This document shows positions 1 to 9,333 of a stretch of DNA of 64,000 bases, piece after piece. The position numbers and the translations under genes were made by a program. The DNA lies in NCBI RefSeq assembly GCF_900112695.1, contig NZ_FOMT01000002.1, forward strand, positions 378,479 through 442,478. Reading direction: 5' to 3'. The notes beneath the pieces are model-generated. The model had not been told where the DNA came from, did no database searches, and saw only the letters and a program-made list of their open reading frames with translations. How positions within the stretch are numbered: position 1 is the stretch's first letter; each line of letters begins with the position of its first letter. The DNA is from Paenibacillus catalpae. Its GTDB lineage: Bacteria; Bacillota; Bacilli; Paenibacillales; Paenibacillaceae.

Positions 1-1
1 T

Positions 2-340
2 GTGCACGGTCTGGACGAGAAAGACGAGCTTCATATCGTTGTTCATGCTTACCGGGAGCAAGGCCGTATTTATATGACCATCGAAGACGATGGCTGCGGC
101 ATGGACGAAGAGCAGCTTGCCTGGCTAAACAGGCAATTAAACGCTTCCCCGGACATAGACCCGGACGCGGAGGATTATGTCCCTTACGAGCGGGTAGGGC
201 TGAGGAACGTCATTCAGCGTCTCAAGCTGACGTACGGCTCCGCGGAGATGAAGCTGCGCTCCAATGCCGCAGGCGGCATTACCGTTATTTTGGCTATTCC
301 GATTCCAAGTCCGTCCGGACAGGAGGTATCCCATGTATAA
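2..340 (+). CDS. YesM-type sensor histidine kinase, C-terminal fragment
   Basis: This is the 3' end of a membrane sensor kinase whose start lies left of the window; the visible 112 residues are in frame from the first bases. It opens with HGLDEKDEL, the end of the N box of a HATPase_c domain. The ATP-lid motif EDDGCGMDEEQL and the second glycine box GLRNVIQRLKLTYG follow, an arrangement typical of the YesM (HisKA_7TM/His_kinase) family. Such kinases sense extracellular sugars or cell-wall glycans and phosphorylate a YesN-type regulator. The stop codon overlaps the start of the next gene by 8 bp, so the two are translationally coupled and form a two-component pair. Family assignment rests on the ATPase domain only. 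Confidence 0.9.
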   Translation: MHGLDEKDELHIVVHAYREQGRIYMTIEDDGCGMDEEQLAWLNRQLNASPDIDPDAEDYVPYERVGLRNVIQRLKLTYGSAEMKLRSNAAGGITVILAIPIPSPSGQEVSHV

Positions 341-1931
341 AGTCATGCTGATTGATGATGATGTCCCGATGCTTAAAGTGCTGCAGCAGATGATTGAATG
401 GGAGCAGCTTGATTTGCATGTGGCCGGAAGCACGTTCTCGAGCGTAAAGGCACTGCATCTGTTCAAGGAGACGATGCCGGATATCGTCATTACGGATATC
501 GGGCTGCCGAAGAAGAACGGAATCGAGCTGGCCGCGGAATTTGTGTCAATAAAGCCGGGCGTGAGAATTATATTTCTGACCTGCCACGAGGAATTTCATT
601 ATGCCCAGCAGGCGGTGAAGCTGGATGCCGACGATTATTTGATCAAGGATCAATTGACGGCCGACCAGTTGGAGGAGAGCCTTCGCAAATCGGTTACCCG
701 TCTGAAGGGACGGAAGACGGAAGAAGGCGCGGGTTCCGATGCCTATAGCATCGAGCTGCAAAAACGCGCGTTATTCCAGATGATTATGGACGGGACGGAT
801 CTGGAAAAGACGCGTGCTTATGCGTCCCGCATTGGGATCGAGTGGCCGTATGCGTGCTTTATGATGGGGATGATTCATCTTCGTTATTCGGATTACGAGC
901 TGCTCTATAACCGGAGCAACATTCCGCTGATCCGTTACGCGATTTACAATATTGCCCTGGAAATTGCCCAGTCCTATAAAGGGATTACGCCGTTTATCGA
1001 TCAGGAGCATTTTATGGTGCTGTACAATTACCGCCAGAACCTGGCGGGGAATGATCAGGCGTATCTGCATTCGTATTTGGACGAGCTGCTTCGTCAAGTG
1101 ACGGCCTACCTTAGGCTTACGCTGCAGGCCGTTCTCGTCACCGACAAGCTTGTCCTGCAGGCGGCCGGTTCCGTCTACCAGCAGATTAGGAGCGGCAAGC
1201 CGGAATTTTACCGGATAGGCCAGGTGGCCGCGGCTTCGTCCTCGCAGCTGCTCGGCCAGCTCTTTTACCCGTTACCGCAGGACTTTAACGCGGCATTCCG
1301 CGGCGGGCTTGAGCGCACTATTCTGGAGAAGAATGCCGAGGAGATGCGCGGCGTATTGCTCCGCTTCGGACAGGAAGCGGCAAACCGCAGGATCGAGCCG
1401 GAGGAATGGACGGAGGCGCTTGTCCAACTGCTTCGCGAAGCCGAAATCCTGTTTCCGCGGAGAAAAGCGGAAGAGGATGTCTACTCTTATATCGGCGCGG
1501 CAAGAACGATGGAGGACGCGCTGGAGCTGGCGATTGGCCGGCTGGAGCGTCTCGCCCAGGAGCAGTCTGGCCATGCCGGAGGCTCCGCCAAATCGCGGGA
1601 GCCGCGGCTTCAGGTCATTCAAGCCTTTATCGACAATCATCTTTCGGACAACATCACGTCTATCGATATCGCGCAGTACCTGTATTTGAACCCGAGCTAC
1701 TTCTCCCGTTATTTCAAGCGTCTGACGGGGCTTAGCTTCACGGACTATGTGCACCAGTACAAAATGAAGATCGCCGCCAACATGCTGAAGAGCTCCGGCC
1801 AGACGCTCGAGACGCTTGCCGTTGGGCTTGGTTATTCCGACCGCGCGTATTTCTCGAAGGTGTTCAAGAAGTATATCGGCTTCACACCAAGCCAGTTCAA
1901 GCAAAAGCATCAGCTGGTCCGCAAACTCTAA
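333..1931 (+). CDS. YesN-type response regulator (REC + AraC HTH)
   Basis: A 532-residue response regulator with an N-terminal receiver domain (acidic DDD at residues 8-10, phospho-acceptor D55 in VITDIGLP, KD near residue 108). A long middle region of about 280 residues follows, then a C-terminal AraC/XylS double helix-turn-helix (about residues 430-532, ending in YFSKVFKKYIGFTPSQFK). The start at 333 is preferred over an upstream in-frame ATG at 264 because the REC domain begins exactly there and an AGGAGGT site lies 6 bp upstream. It overlaps the kinase stop. It probably activates the adjacent ABC transporter and glycosidase genes in response to a glycan signal. The adjacency-based target is an inference. 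Confidence 0.93.
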   Translation: MYKVMLIDDDVPMLKVLQQMIEWEQLDLHVAGSTFSSVKALHLFKETMPDIVITDIGLPKKNGIELAAEFVSIKPGVRIIFLTCHEEFHYAQQAVKLDADDYLIKDQLTADQLEESLRKSVTRLKGRKTEEGAGSDAYSIELQKRALFQMIMDGTDLEKTRAYASRIGIEWPYACFMMGMIHLRYSDYELLYNRSNIPLIRYAIYNIALEIAQSYKGITPFIDQEHFMVLYNYRQNLAGNDQAYLHSYLDELLRQVTAYLRLTLQAVLVTDKLVLQAAGSVYQQIRSGKPEFYRIGQVAAASSSQLLGQLFYPLPQDFNAAFRGGLERTILEKNAEEMRGVLLRFGQEAANRRIEPEEWTEALVQLLREAEILFPRRKAEEDVYSYIGAARTMEDALELAIGRLERLAQEQSGHAGGSAKSREPRLQVIQAFIDNHLSDNITSIDIAQYLYLNPSYFSRYFKRLTGLSFTDYVHQYKMKIAANMLKSSGQTLETLAVGLGYSDRAYFSKVFKKYIGFTPSQFKQKHQLVRKL

Positions 1932-1974
1932 TGTCACTAACAATAGTATTAACTGATCGGTAACCCCTCTTTCT

Positions 1975-2002
1975 AAAATGCCGCTCCTAGCAGCGGCATT
2001 TT
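1975..2002 (+). terminator. Intrinsic terminator after the two-component genes
   Basis: An 11-bp perfect stem (AAAATGCCGCT / AGCGGCATTTT) with a 6-nt loop lies 43 bp after the regulator stop. The A- and T-rich stem ends give a terminator in either direction. Confidence 0.75.
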
Positions 2003-2279
2003 GCATGCTTGGGTCATTTCTGGTTTTTACGTTGCAGCGTCATACAGCATAATGCCGCCTATTGACCTAGTAACACGAATTATGTTGTATTTTTTGCAGT
2101 ATATTTCTCTCAAAACTGCCTAACAAGCCCAATTCAGTCCATTATGCTGCATTTCGTACATCGTACGCACCCGAAGTGCACGATTTGAGCGTATTAGGGT
2201 GTAATTTATGCAATGTAGGTTGAGTGGGAGGGGCTGATAAGAGTAGTCTAGCCAATACCCAAGCCATTGCTTGATCCGG

Positions 2280-2311
2280 AAAAGGCCGTGCCTAGAGCGC
2301 GGCTTTTTCAC
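2280..2311 (+). terminator. Second terminator-like hairpin before the ABC operon
   Basis: Imperfect stem (AAAAGGCCGTGC / GCGCGGCTTTT, one bulge and one G-T pair) followed by a short T run. It sits in the 503-bp gap 1932-2434, which otherwise shows no gene. The rest of the gap is unremarkable AT-leaning sequence that presumably carries the promoter of the transporter operon. Confidence 0.45.
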
Positions 2312-2377
2312 GTAACCGGCACTTATCTCGCCCTCAAAAAGGTCAAAATCCTCCCTGTATCGGGTCAGAATACTTCG

Positions 2378-2405
2378 CTTACAAACCGGCTAGATCCATT
2401 ATTAT
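2378..2405 (+). promoter_or_regulatory. Possible promoter of the sugar ABC operon
   Basis: CTTACA and TATTAT separated by 16 bp lie 30 bp before the permease start. Both hexamers are imperfect sigma-A matches; regulation by the upstream YesN-type protein would fit a weak -35 box. Confidence 0.25.
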
Positions 2406-2434
2406 GATCTCAACATAAGAGTTGAGGTGATTGT

Positions 2435-3367
2435 ATGGAAGTCGTCAAACAAACGGCGGGCACCGGCCATGCGGCTGCAGCCAAGAAAAGATTTTGGACG
2501 CCGTCACGCAGAGAGGCGCTGGTCGGCTGGTTATTCCTCATTCCCGAAATTGTCGGGATGCTGCTGTTAAACGTCTTTGCCTTAGGGTTCTCCTTATATT
2601 TGAGCTTCTCCAAATGGGACATGTTGTCCGGCCTTCCCGGTATCGAATGGATCGGGCTTGGCAACTACAAGGAGCTGTTCCATGATCCGGCCATTCTGGA
2701 GGCGCTGAAAAACAATCTGCTGTACACCGTCATGACGGTGCCGATTCCAATCGCGATTGCGCTGGTGCTGGCCGTTGTTATCAACAACAGCGTTTTTCTG
2801 AAAAGCTACTTCAAGGTTGTTTTCTTTATCCCGTACATCTCGTCGATCATCGCGATTGCCGCGGTATGGAGCGCCTTGCTGCATCCGTCCCTCGGCCCGA
2901 TTAACCAGCTGTTGATGCAGCTTGGCATAGACTCGCCGCCCAAATGGCTGGTGGATCCGAAGACCTCGCTGCTCTCCATCGCGATCATCGGCACATGGGC
3001 GAGCCTGGGTTACACGATTATCATTTATACGGCCGGTCTGACCAACATCTCGAACGAGATTTACGAGGCTTCCGAGATTGACGGAGCGTCTCCGCTGAAG
3101 AAGTTTTTCCGGATTACGGTGCCTCTGCTGCGTCCAACGACCTTTTTCCTTGCGATTACGATGCTGATCGGCTCATTTAAGGTGTTTGACATCATCTCGT
3201 ATCTAACGGAGGGCGGTCCTAACAATTCGTCTACCGTACTGGTGTACCGGATCTACGAAGAAGGCTTCCGCAATTATGATATGGGCTATGCCTCGGCGAT
3301 CTCCTGGCTGCTCTTCGCCATTATCGGCATCATTACGGCGGCGACGTGGAAGCTTGGGAAGGAATAA
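2435..3367 (+). CDS. Sugar ABC transporter permease (MalF/UgpA type)
   Basis: A 310-residue inner-membrane permease of a CUT1-type carbohydrate importer. After a short basic N terminus there are about six hydrophobic segments. The EAA loop that docks the ATPase reads EASEIDGASPLKKFF, followed by RITVPLLRPT, at about residues 209-235. A GAGGTG site precedes the ATG. It lies 18 bp before the partner permease and forms with it and the binding lipoprotein a typical three-gene importer without a local ATPase, so a shared MsmX-like ATPase is expected from family knowledge. Substrate cannot be read from the permease; neighbouring GH35 and GH29 genes suggest galactose- and fucose-containing oligosaccharides. 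Confidence 0.92.
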   Translation: MEVVKQTAGTGHAAAAKKRFWTPSRREALVGWLFLIPEIVGMLLLNVFALGFSLYLSFSKWDMLSGLPGIEWIGLGNYKELFHDPAILEALKNNLLYTVMTVPIPIAIALVLAVVINNSVFLKSYFKVVFFIPYISSIIAIAAVWSALLHPSLGPINQLLMQLGIDSPPKWLVDPKTSLLSIAIIGTWASLGYTIIIYTAGLTNISNEIYEASEIDGASPLKKFFRITVPLLRPTTFFLAITMLIGSFKVFDIISYLTEGGPNNSSTVLVYRIYEEGFRNYDMGYASAISWLLFAIIGIITAATWKLGKE

Positions 3368-3385
3368 GAAAAGGAGGGATTACCT

Positions 3386-4213
3386 GTGACAACAAAGCTG
3401 TCAAAAAGCATCATTACTGTCTTGCTGGGAGCATTCTCTCTGATGTTCCTGACCCCGCTGGTCTGGATGGTCTCGTCTGCCCTGAAGTTCGAGAAGGATG
3501 TCATGCGCTTCCCAATCCAGTGGATTCCGGAGAAAATCAACGTAATCTACAACTTCAAATCGGTCTGGATGGGGCGCGTTCCGTTTTACGATTTCTACTG
3601 GAACTCCCTGAAGGTTGCCATCATCACAACGGTTATTACGCTGCTGATCTCGTCGATGTCGGCTTACGCGCTGACGAAGCTGCGCTTCCGTGGACGTCAC
3701 ATGATCTTTCTGGCGATGCTGTCCTTTATGATCATTCCGGATCAAGCGACGCTGATCCCTCGGTTTCTCATCATCCGCTGGCTGGGGCTTTACGATACGC
3801 ATGCCGCGATTATTCTGATGAGCATGTTCTCGATCTACTTCACGTTCCTGCTGCGGCAGTTCATGTCCGATATCAGCGATGAATATTTGGAGGCGGCGCG
3901 CATCGACGGGGCTGGACATCTGCGGACGTTCTTCTCGATTATGATTCCGCTCTGCCGGCCGGTGCTGGCGACAGTGGCGATCATCAAGTTCATCTGGACC
4001 TGGAACGATTACCAGAATCCGCTTATTTTCCTCCTGAGCAAAAAGCTGTACACCATTCCGCTGGGCATTACGCTGTTCCGGGATGATTACACGAATAACT
4101 ATGCGATTATGATGATGGCAGCATTGTCGGCGATTATCCCCCTTCTGGCTATCTTCATTATCATGCAGAAGCAGGTCATTAACGGGATTGCGCTAGGCGG
4201 CGTGAAAGGGTAA
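3386..4213 (+). CDS. Sugar ABC transporter permease (MalG/UgpE type)
   Basis: A 275-residue CUT1 permease starting at GTG 3386, chosen because AAGGAGGG lies 7 bp upstream and no ATG gives a fuller protein. An N-terminal membrane segment (about residues 10-32) is followed by five further segments; the EAA loop reads YLEAARIDGAGHLRTFF and is followed by SIMIPLCRPV. The C terminus VINGIALGGVKG is characteristic of MalG-type subunits. It is the second half of the permease heterodimer with the preceding gene, and a binding lipoprotein follows after 107 bp. It should act in uptake of glycan fragments released outside the cell. Confidence 0.92.
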   Translation: MTTKLSKSIITVLLGAFSLMFLTPLVWMVSSALKFEKDVMRFPIQWIPEKINVIYNFKSVWMGRVPFYDFYWNSLKVAIITTVITLLISSMSAYALTKLRFRGRHMIFLAMLSFMIIPDQATLIPRFLIIRWLGLYDTHAAIILMSMFSIYFTFLLRQFMSDISDEYLEAARIDGAGHLRTFFSIMIPLCRPVLATVAIIKFIWTWNDYQNPLIFLLSKKLYTIPLGITLFRDDYTNNYAIMMMAALSAIIPLLAIFIIMQKQVINGIALGGVKG

Positions 4214-4254
4214 GGTAGTCAAAAAAGTACTCGTTACACCTCAAAATTATACAC

Positions 4255-4281
4255 TTGGCAAAATGGGACGATCGTTATACT
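4255..4281 (+). promoter_or_regulatory. Possible internal promoter before the binding protein
   Basis: TTGGCA and TATACT with a short 15-bp spacer, within the 107-bp gap between permease and binding-protein genes. An extra promoter here would help make binding protein in excess over permease. Confidence 0.28.
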
Positions 4282-4320
4282 GGGTGTGTAGTCATTATAA
4301 AGTTCTAGGGGGAAGCAGAA

Positions 4321-5700
4321 ATGAAACAAGCAAAACGCAAGTTTACGGCGGTGGCAGGCTTGCTGCTGGCCGGCACGGTTGCGCTCAGCGCATGCGGAGG
4401 CAACAACTCGGCGAATTCGGGTAGCGAAGGCTCATCCGGATCAGGCAAGTCGGAACCCGTAACGATTAAGTATTACAACTGGGATAACGAAGCCCAAGCG
4501 GTGACAACCGACGCGATGCTGGACAAATTCATGACGGAGAATCCGGATATTAAAGTCGAGCATGTCGTGCTGGTACCGGGCGATTCCGTTGAAATGCTGA
4601 AAAAGCTGGACTTCCTGATCTCGTCGGGCGAGGCGGTTGACGTTGTAGCCATGCCGAGCCTTGGGGCAGTCTATGAACGTGCGACAAGAGGAGCGCTTGC
4701 TCCGTTGAACGATTTCTATAAACAAGAAAATCTGGTGCCGGAAGACGAGTATTATGTAAACCCTAAAATTGACGGCAACTATTACGGCATGCAGCTGACT
4801 TCAAGCTTCAACTACGTGCTGCTGAATAAGGATGCGCTCGATGAAGCGGGCCTGCCGGTTCCAACCTACGGCTGGACCTGGGATGACTATCGCGACTATG
4901 CCAAGAAGCTGACCAAAGGCGAAGGCGTGGACAAGCGCTACGGTACGTACTTCCATACGTGGGAGCTGTACATGAACGCGCCGGCTCAGACGGTGATGAA
5001 GGATCCGTTCCGTTACGAAGACGGCTCAACGATCCTGTCCGACCCTTCTTACAAATACTTCTTCCAGCTCCGCAAGGATATGGAGAACGTCGACAAATCG
5101 GCCAAGCCTTATGCCGATGTGCTTGCAGCCAAGCTGAATTACCGGACGGAATTCTTTAACGAGCAGGCAGCGATGATTCTGACGGGCAGCTTTACGATTC
5201 CGGATGTAGGCAACCAGGAGCAGTACCCGCATACGTTCAAGACGGCATTTGCACCCGTACCTCTGCCTCCAAAAGGCGCCGAGCCGAAGGATTACGAAGG
5301 AGGCAAATATTTCACAAGCGGAAACTCGGTTGTTATGGGGGAGAACTCCAAGCATAAAGATGCTTCGTTTAAGCTGATGCGCTTCATGACAACTTCGGAT
5401 TTCGACAAGCGCACCGAGTTCTCCGGCTGGAAAAAGGCGGACAACAAAGCGATGCTGGACCGCATCATTGGCGAGAACAAAGAGCTGTACGACGTGGATT
5501 CGCTGCAAAGCACGCTGTTTGGCGACGACATCAAATACCTGGACGCCTCCAGCGTCATAACGGTATCGACATCCGAACTGACCAAGGTTATCGACGACGG
5601 CTTCAGCAAGTTTATGCTAAGCAACGAATCGATCGACGATGTGCAGAAGTGGATGGTTGATCAAGCAACGAAAATAATTAATGAGAAAGAAAGCAAATAA
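4321..5700 (+). CDS. Sugar ABC transporter substrate-binding lipoprotein
   Basis: A 459-residue extracellular solute-binding protein (family 1, SBP_bac_1). The signal peptide ends in a lipobox (LSAC, lipidated C25), followed by a Gly/Ser/Asn-rich tether (about residues 26-45) and the mature domain beginning TIKYYNWDNEAQ. A clear AGGGGGAAGC site precedes the ATG. The protein should be anchored on the outer face of the membrane and deliver oligosaccharides to the two permeases upstream. A strong terminator follows, so the GH35 gene downstream is partly uncoupled. Substrate specificity is inferred only from the GH35/GH29 neighbours. Confidence 0.93.
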   Translation: MKQAKRKFTAVAGLLLAGTVALSACGGNNSANSGSEGSSGSGKSEPVTIKYYNWDNEAQAVTTDAMLDKFMTENPDIKVEHVVLVPGDSVEMLKKLDFLISSGEAVDVVAMPSLGAVYERATRGALAPLNDFYKQENLVPEDEYYVNPKIDGNYYGMQLTSSFNYVLLNKDALDEAGLPVPTYGWTWDDYRDYAKKLTKGEGVDKRYGTYFHTWELYMNAPAQTVMKDPFRYEDGSTILSDPSYKYFFQLRKDMENVDKSAKPYADVLAAKLNYRTEFFNEQAAMILTGSFTIPDVGNQEQYPHTFKTAFAPVPLPPKGAEPKDYEGGKYFTSGNSVVMGENSKHKDASFKLMRFMTTSDFDKRTEFSGWKKADNKAMLDRIIGENKELYDVDSLQSTLFGDDIKYLDASSVITVSTSELTKVIDDGFSKFMLSNESIDDVQKWMVDQATKIINEKESK

Positions 5701-5728
5701 TCGCTCATAAGCTAACGGAAGAGAGCTT

Positions 5729-5768
5729 CGGAGACAACCTACCGGTTGCTCCGGGGTTTTCTTTCTTT
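5729..5768 (+). terminator. Intrinsic terminator after the binding-protein gene
   Basis: Stem CGGAG(A)CAACC / GGTTGCTCCG with one bulged A and a 4-nt loop, followed by a T-rich stretch. It separates the importer genes from the GH35 gene and may allow partial read-through. Confidence 0.75.
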
Positions 5769-5791
5769 ACTGGGCAAGTGGAGGGATCGAA

Positions 5792-7609
5792 GTGAGCCGG
5801 TTAACGTGGAAGGATCAAAAGTATTGGCTGGACGGCGAGGAGGTCCTGATTTTATCTGGGGCGATTCATTACTTCCGGGTTGTCCCGGAGTATTGGGAGG
5901 ACAGGCTGCTGAAGCTGAAGGCGTGCGGCTTCAATACGGTGGAGACATACATTCCTTGGAACCTGCACGAGCCCCGGGAGGGAAGCTTCCGCTTCGACGG
6001 GATTGCGGATGTCGTCCAGTTTATTAAGGCGGCAGGCAAGCTTGGTCTGCATGTGATTGTCCGTCCGAGCCCTTATATTTGCGCGGAGTGGGAGTTTGGG
6101 GGACTGCCTGCCTGGCTGCTGAAATCGTCCATGGGACTGCGCTGCATGGATAACGAATACTTGGAAAAAGTCGACCGCTACTATGACGAGCTGATTCCGC
6201 GCCTGCTGCCGCTGCTGGATTCGCAGGGTGGTCCCGTCATCGCTATGCAGGTTGAGAATGAATATGGAAGCTATGGCAATGACACTGCTTATTTGGCTTA
6301 CTTGCGGGATGGCTTGATCCGACGGGGAGTCGACTGTCTGCTGTTCACCTCGGACGGCCCAACGGACGAGATGCTGCTAGGCGGCACGGTAGAGGGACTG
6401 CATGCAACGGTTAACTTCGGTTCGCGGGTAGAGGAGTCCTTCGGGAAATACCGGGAGTACCGGCAGGACGAGCCGCTCATGGTGATGGAGTACTGGCTTG
6501 GCTGGTTCGACCATTGGCGGAAGCCGCATCATGTACGGGATGCAGCGGACGTTGCACAGGTATTGGACGAAATGCTGCAGCAAGGGGCATCCGTAAATCT
6601 GTACATGTTCCATGGCGGGACGAACTTCGGTTATTACAGCGGAGCCAACTACGGCGAGCATTATGAACCAACGATAACAAGCTATGATTACGATGCGCCT
6701 CTTACGGAGTGGGGGGACGTAACCGACAAATACAAAGCCATTCGCGGCGTGCTCGAAAAGCATGGCATACCGGAAGGAGCACCGTTCCCCGCTCCGATTC
6801 CTAAGAAAGCGTACGGCAAAGTCGCTTTGACGCAGCGGGGGGAATTGCTGGATCAGCTCGAGCAGGTATCCGCTGGACAGATACAATCCGTCAGTATCCG
6901 GCCTATGGAGCATTTCGATCAGGCGTATGGTTTTATTTTGTATTCGACGCAGGTTAAAGGGCCAAGAACCAGACAAAAGCTGCATCTTCGCGAGGTGCGC
7001 GACCGAGCTCAGGTATTCCTGGACGGCAAGTTGATTGGCGTCGTGGAGCGGTGGAATCCGCAGCCAATCGAGATCTCGATTCCAAGAGAAGGGGCAAGAC
7101 TGGACGTGCTCGTTGAAAATATGGGCCGCGTCAATTATGGGCCTTATCTGCGCGATCATAAAGGAATAACCGAAGGCATTCTGATCGATAACCAGTTCCA
7201 GTCGAACTGGACAGTTACCTTGCTGCCGCTTGAGTCTGAGCAGATCGCTCGGATCCAATATGGAGCCGTGCAGGAGCGGGAGCTAGCCAAGCAGCCTGAT
7301 GGACGTCCGGCCTTTTATCGGGGATTTGTTGATGTTGACGAGCCTGCGGATACGTTCCTCCGGTTTGACGGCTGGCAAAAGGGAATCGCCTGGATCAACG
7401 GCTTCCAGCTTGGCCGGTATTGGGAAGCGGGACCGCAGCGCGCGTTATATGTGCCGGGTCCGTTGCTGCGCAAAGGGGAAAACGAAATTATTATATTCGA
7501 GCTGCATGGCATAAACGGACTTCCCGAAGTAACGTTAACGGACGTACCCGACCTTGGTGAGACGGCTGCGGTTGACGAGCAGGTGTTGAACTTTGTGCAG
7601 GAAGAATAG
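5792..7609 (+). CDS. Beta-galactosidase, GH35
   Basis: A 605-residue cytoplasmic glycoside hydrolase of family 35, which removes non-reducing terminal beta-galactosyl residues with retention. The (beta/alpha)8 domain covers about residues 5-330. The acid/base is E157 in VENEYGSYG and the nucleophile E233 in VMEYWLGWFDHW. IHYFR and WNLHEP are further GH35 signatures. The C-terminal half holds beta-sandwich jelly-roll domains ending in the conserved GIAWINGFQLGRYW segment. No signal peptide, so it hydrolyses imported oligosaccharides. Start GTG 5792 fits the GTGGAGGG site and the conserved N terminus. It forms a functional pair with the downstream fucosidase. Confidence 0.94.
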   Translation: MSRLTWKDQKYWLDGEEVLILSGAIHYFRVVPEYWEDRLLKLKACGFNTVETYIPWNLHEPREGSFRFDGIADVVQFIKAAGKLGLHVIVRPSPYICAEWEFGGLPAWLLKSSMGLRCMDNEYLEKVDRYYDELIPRLLPLLDSQGGPVIAMQVENEYGSYGNDTAYLAYLRDGLIRRGVDCLLFTSDGPTDEMLLGGTVEGLHATVNFGSRVEESFGKYREYRQDEPLMVMEYWLGWFDHWRKPHHVRDAADVAQVLDEMLQQGASVNLYMFHGGTNFGYYSGANYGEHYEPTITSYDYDAPLTEWGDVTDKYKAIRGVLEKHGIPEGAPFPAPIPKKAYGKVALTQRGELLDQLEQVSAGQIQSVSIRPMEHFDQAYGFILYSTQVKGPRTRQKLHLREVRDRAQVFLDGKLIGVVERWNPQPIEISIPREGARLDVLVENMGRVNYGPYLRDHKGITEGILIDNQFQSNWTVTLLPLESEQIARIQYGAVQERELAKQPDGRPAFYRGFVDVDEPADTFLRFDGWQKGIAWINGFQLGRYWEAGPQRALYVPGPLLRKGENEIIIFELHGINGLPEVTLTDVPDLGETAAVDEQVLNFVQEE

Positions 7610-7732
7610 GCAGAGAGCGGGCAGCATCCAAGCCTGATCGGAAGCCCTGATGCTTAGTCGCTAGAATCATTACGAAATCTTGAATTGAGGCCGAAGAACG
7701 GCTTGTTAATTAGGATGAAGCTAAGATTCTAA

Positions 7733-7750
7733 ACAGCTGGCACCAGCTGT
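7733..7750 (+). repeat. Palindrome ahead of the fucosidase gene
   Basis: ACAGCTGG-CA-CCAGCTGT is a perfect 8-bp inverted repeat around a 2-bp centre, flanked by AGATT and AATCT that extend the dyad. It lies 34 bp before the fucosidase start, in a 175-bp gap. No T run follows, so an operator or mRNA hairpin is more likely than a terminator. Confidence 0.5.
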
Positions 7751-7784
7751 AATCTATTCGATGTTGAGAGGACGGAACAGGATC

Positions 7785-9029
7785 ATGCATTCTTTTTTAA
7801 ATAGACCCCTTCCAACAGAGCATCAGCTACTGTGGCAGGACTTCGAGCTTGGATTTTTTTGTCATTTCGGGATGAATACGTTCTGTGATCAAGAATGGGG
7901 TGACGGGAGTGATTCGCCTCGTATATTTAACCCAACAGAGCTGGATGCCCGCCAGTGGGTACGTACAGCCAAGCGAGCGGGCTTCCGATATTTCGTGTTG
8001 ACTGCAAAGCATCACGACGGCTTTTGCTTATGGCCAACGTTGACAACGGATTATTCTGTTGCTTCCAGTCCCTGGAAGGAAGGCGATGGCGATGTCGTGA
8101 AGGAATGCGCTGAGGCATGCCGTGAGGAAGGAATCGGATTCGGACTATACTTATCGCCATGGGACCGTCATGAGCCTTGTTATTCGGATAAAGCAGCCTA
8201 TGATGACTTCTATCTGCGGCAATTGGAAGAGCTTATAACCGGTTATGGACCGCTAGTAGAAATATGGTTCGACGGAGCGGGCTCTGAGGGCAGAGAGTAT
8301 GACTGGAGCCGGATTATGAGCCTGGTCAAGCAGCATCAGCCCGGTGCCATGATTTTTAATATGGGAGCACCTACAATTCGGTGGGTTGGCAACGAGGACG
8401 GAGTGGCACCGTATCCATCATGGAATACGGCGGAATCGGCAAGAGTCAGCATGTTCAGTGATGCCTCCTTAAACTGGCTGCCTGAGACTCCAGGCTGGGT
8501 TCCGGCGGAATGTGACGTGCCAATTCGTAAAGATCGCTGGTTCTGGCATCCCGATGAGGAAGGACTTCTGCTGTCCCTGGATAGTCTGATGGATATTTAT
8601 TATCGTTCCGTCGGCCATGGCGCGACTCTTCTACTGAATGTGGCGCCGGACAATCGCGGGCTTCTGCCAGATGCTGACGTTGAGCGGGTAATTGCGTTCG
8701 GTGATGAGATTAGCCGCAGGTTGGGCAAGGCCCTTGCACAAACCGTAGATCAAGAAGGCCAATTCATTATTCTTGGACTTGAGCCAAATACGGTTGTAGA
8801 GCATGTAGTAATCATGGAGGACATTCGATACGGAGAATGTGTGCGAGCCTATGTAATAGAGGCATGGTACAGTGGGGAATGGAATGAGATTATTCGAGGC
8901 AGCGCGATCGGGCATAAGAAGATTGATCGTATCGCACCTTCTTCAATAGATGGTTTGCGTTTACGAATATTAGAATCTGACGATAAACCCAAAATAAGAT
9001 CGTTTGCAGTATATGGAAGCAACGAATGA
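7785..9029 (+). CDS. Alpha-L-fucosidase, GH29
   Basis: A 414-residue cytoplasmic GH29 enzyme that releases alpha-linked L-fucose. Signatures include CHFGMNTF near residue 25, KHHDGFCLWP (about 75-84) and VEIWFDGAG with the expected nucleophile D163. A short beta-sandwich C-terminal domain follows. The start at 7785 is preferred over ATG 7761 because the GAGAGGA ribosome site lies between them. Base composition is slightly more AT-rich and codon choice less GC-biased than in the GH35 gene before it, which could hint at a separate history. With GH35 it could strip fucosyl-galactosyl side chains such as those of xyloglucan; this substrate is inferred. Confidence 0.92.
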   Translation: MHSFLNRPLPTEHQLLWQDFELGFFCHFGMNTFCDQEWGDGSDSPRIFNPTELDARQWVRTAKRAGFRYFVLTAKHHDGFCLWPTLTTDYSVASSPWKEGDGDVVKECAEACREEGIGFGLYLSPWDRHEPCYSDKAAYDDFYLRQLEELITGYGPLVEIWFDGAGSEGREYDWSRIMSLVKQHQPGAMIFNMGAPTIRWVGNEDGVAPYPSWNTAESARVSMFSDASLNWLPETPGWVPAECDVPIRKDRWFWHPDEEGLLLSLDSLMDIYYRSVGHGATLLLNVAPDNRGLLPDADVERVIAFGDEISRRLGKALAQTVDQEGQFIILGLEPNTVVEHVVIMEDIRYGECVRAYVIEAWYSGEWNEIIRGSAIGHKKIDRIAPSSIDGLRLRILESDDKPKIRSFAVYGSNE

Positions 9030-9132
9030 CCGGTTATTAGGATGAACCTTGTGTATTCCATGCTCGTCCTCCACAAGAAAATCGCGAAATTGCCCACAAT
9101 TTGCTGAAGAAAGCTGCAAAGGATCAAAATCG

Positions 9133-9175
9133 AAAAATAGCGTTGCAGGGCTAGCCCTTTGCAACGCTATTTTTT
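9133..9175 (+). terminator. Strong intrinsic terminator ending the glycan locus
   Basis: A 14-bp stem (AAAAATAGCGTTGC / GCAACGCTATTTTT) whose loop itself contains GGGCTAGCCC. It lies about 100 bp after the fucosidase stop and cleanly separates the carbohydrate locus from the sulfur island. The remaining gap to 9373 carries the LysR promoter region. Confidence 0.88.
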
Positions 9176-9333
9176 ATGAGAATTAATTCTTATTTTACTG
9201 ATGCGAGCCGTTTCTCCAGCGAGCAAACCCCTTAGTGAGCGGCCTCTTTTGACGTTAACTTGAAGTTTTTTACAATCCCGCTATTCCCTAAATCCGATTA
9301 ATCCTATAAGATAAAATTAATTTAATTTCAAGT

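Noticed and set aside
2120..2311. Small minus-strand frame in the gap before the sugar ABC operon
   Set aside because: It lacks a ribosome site, runs through a terminator-like hairpin and resembles no family.
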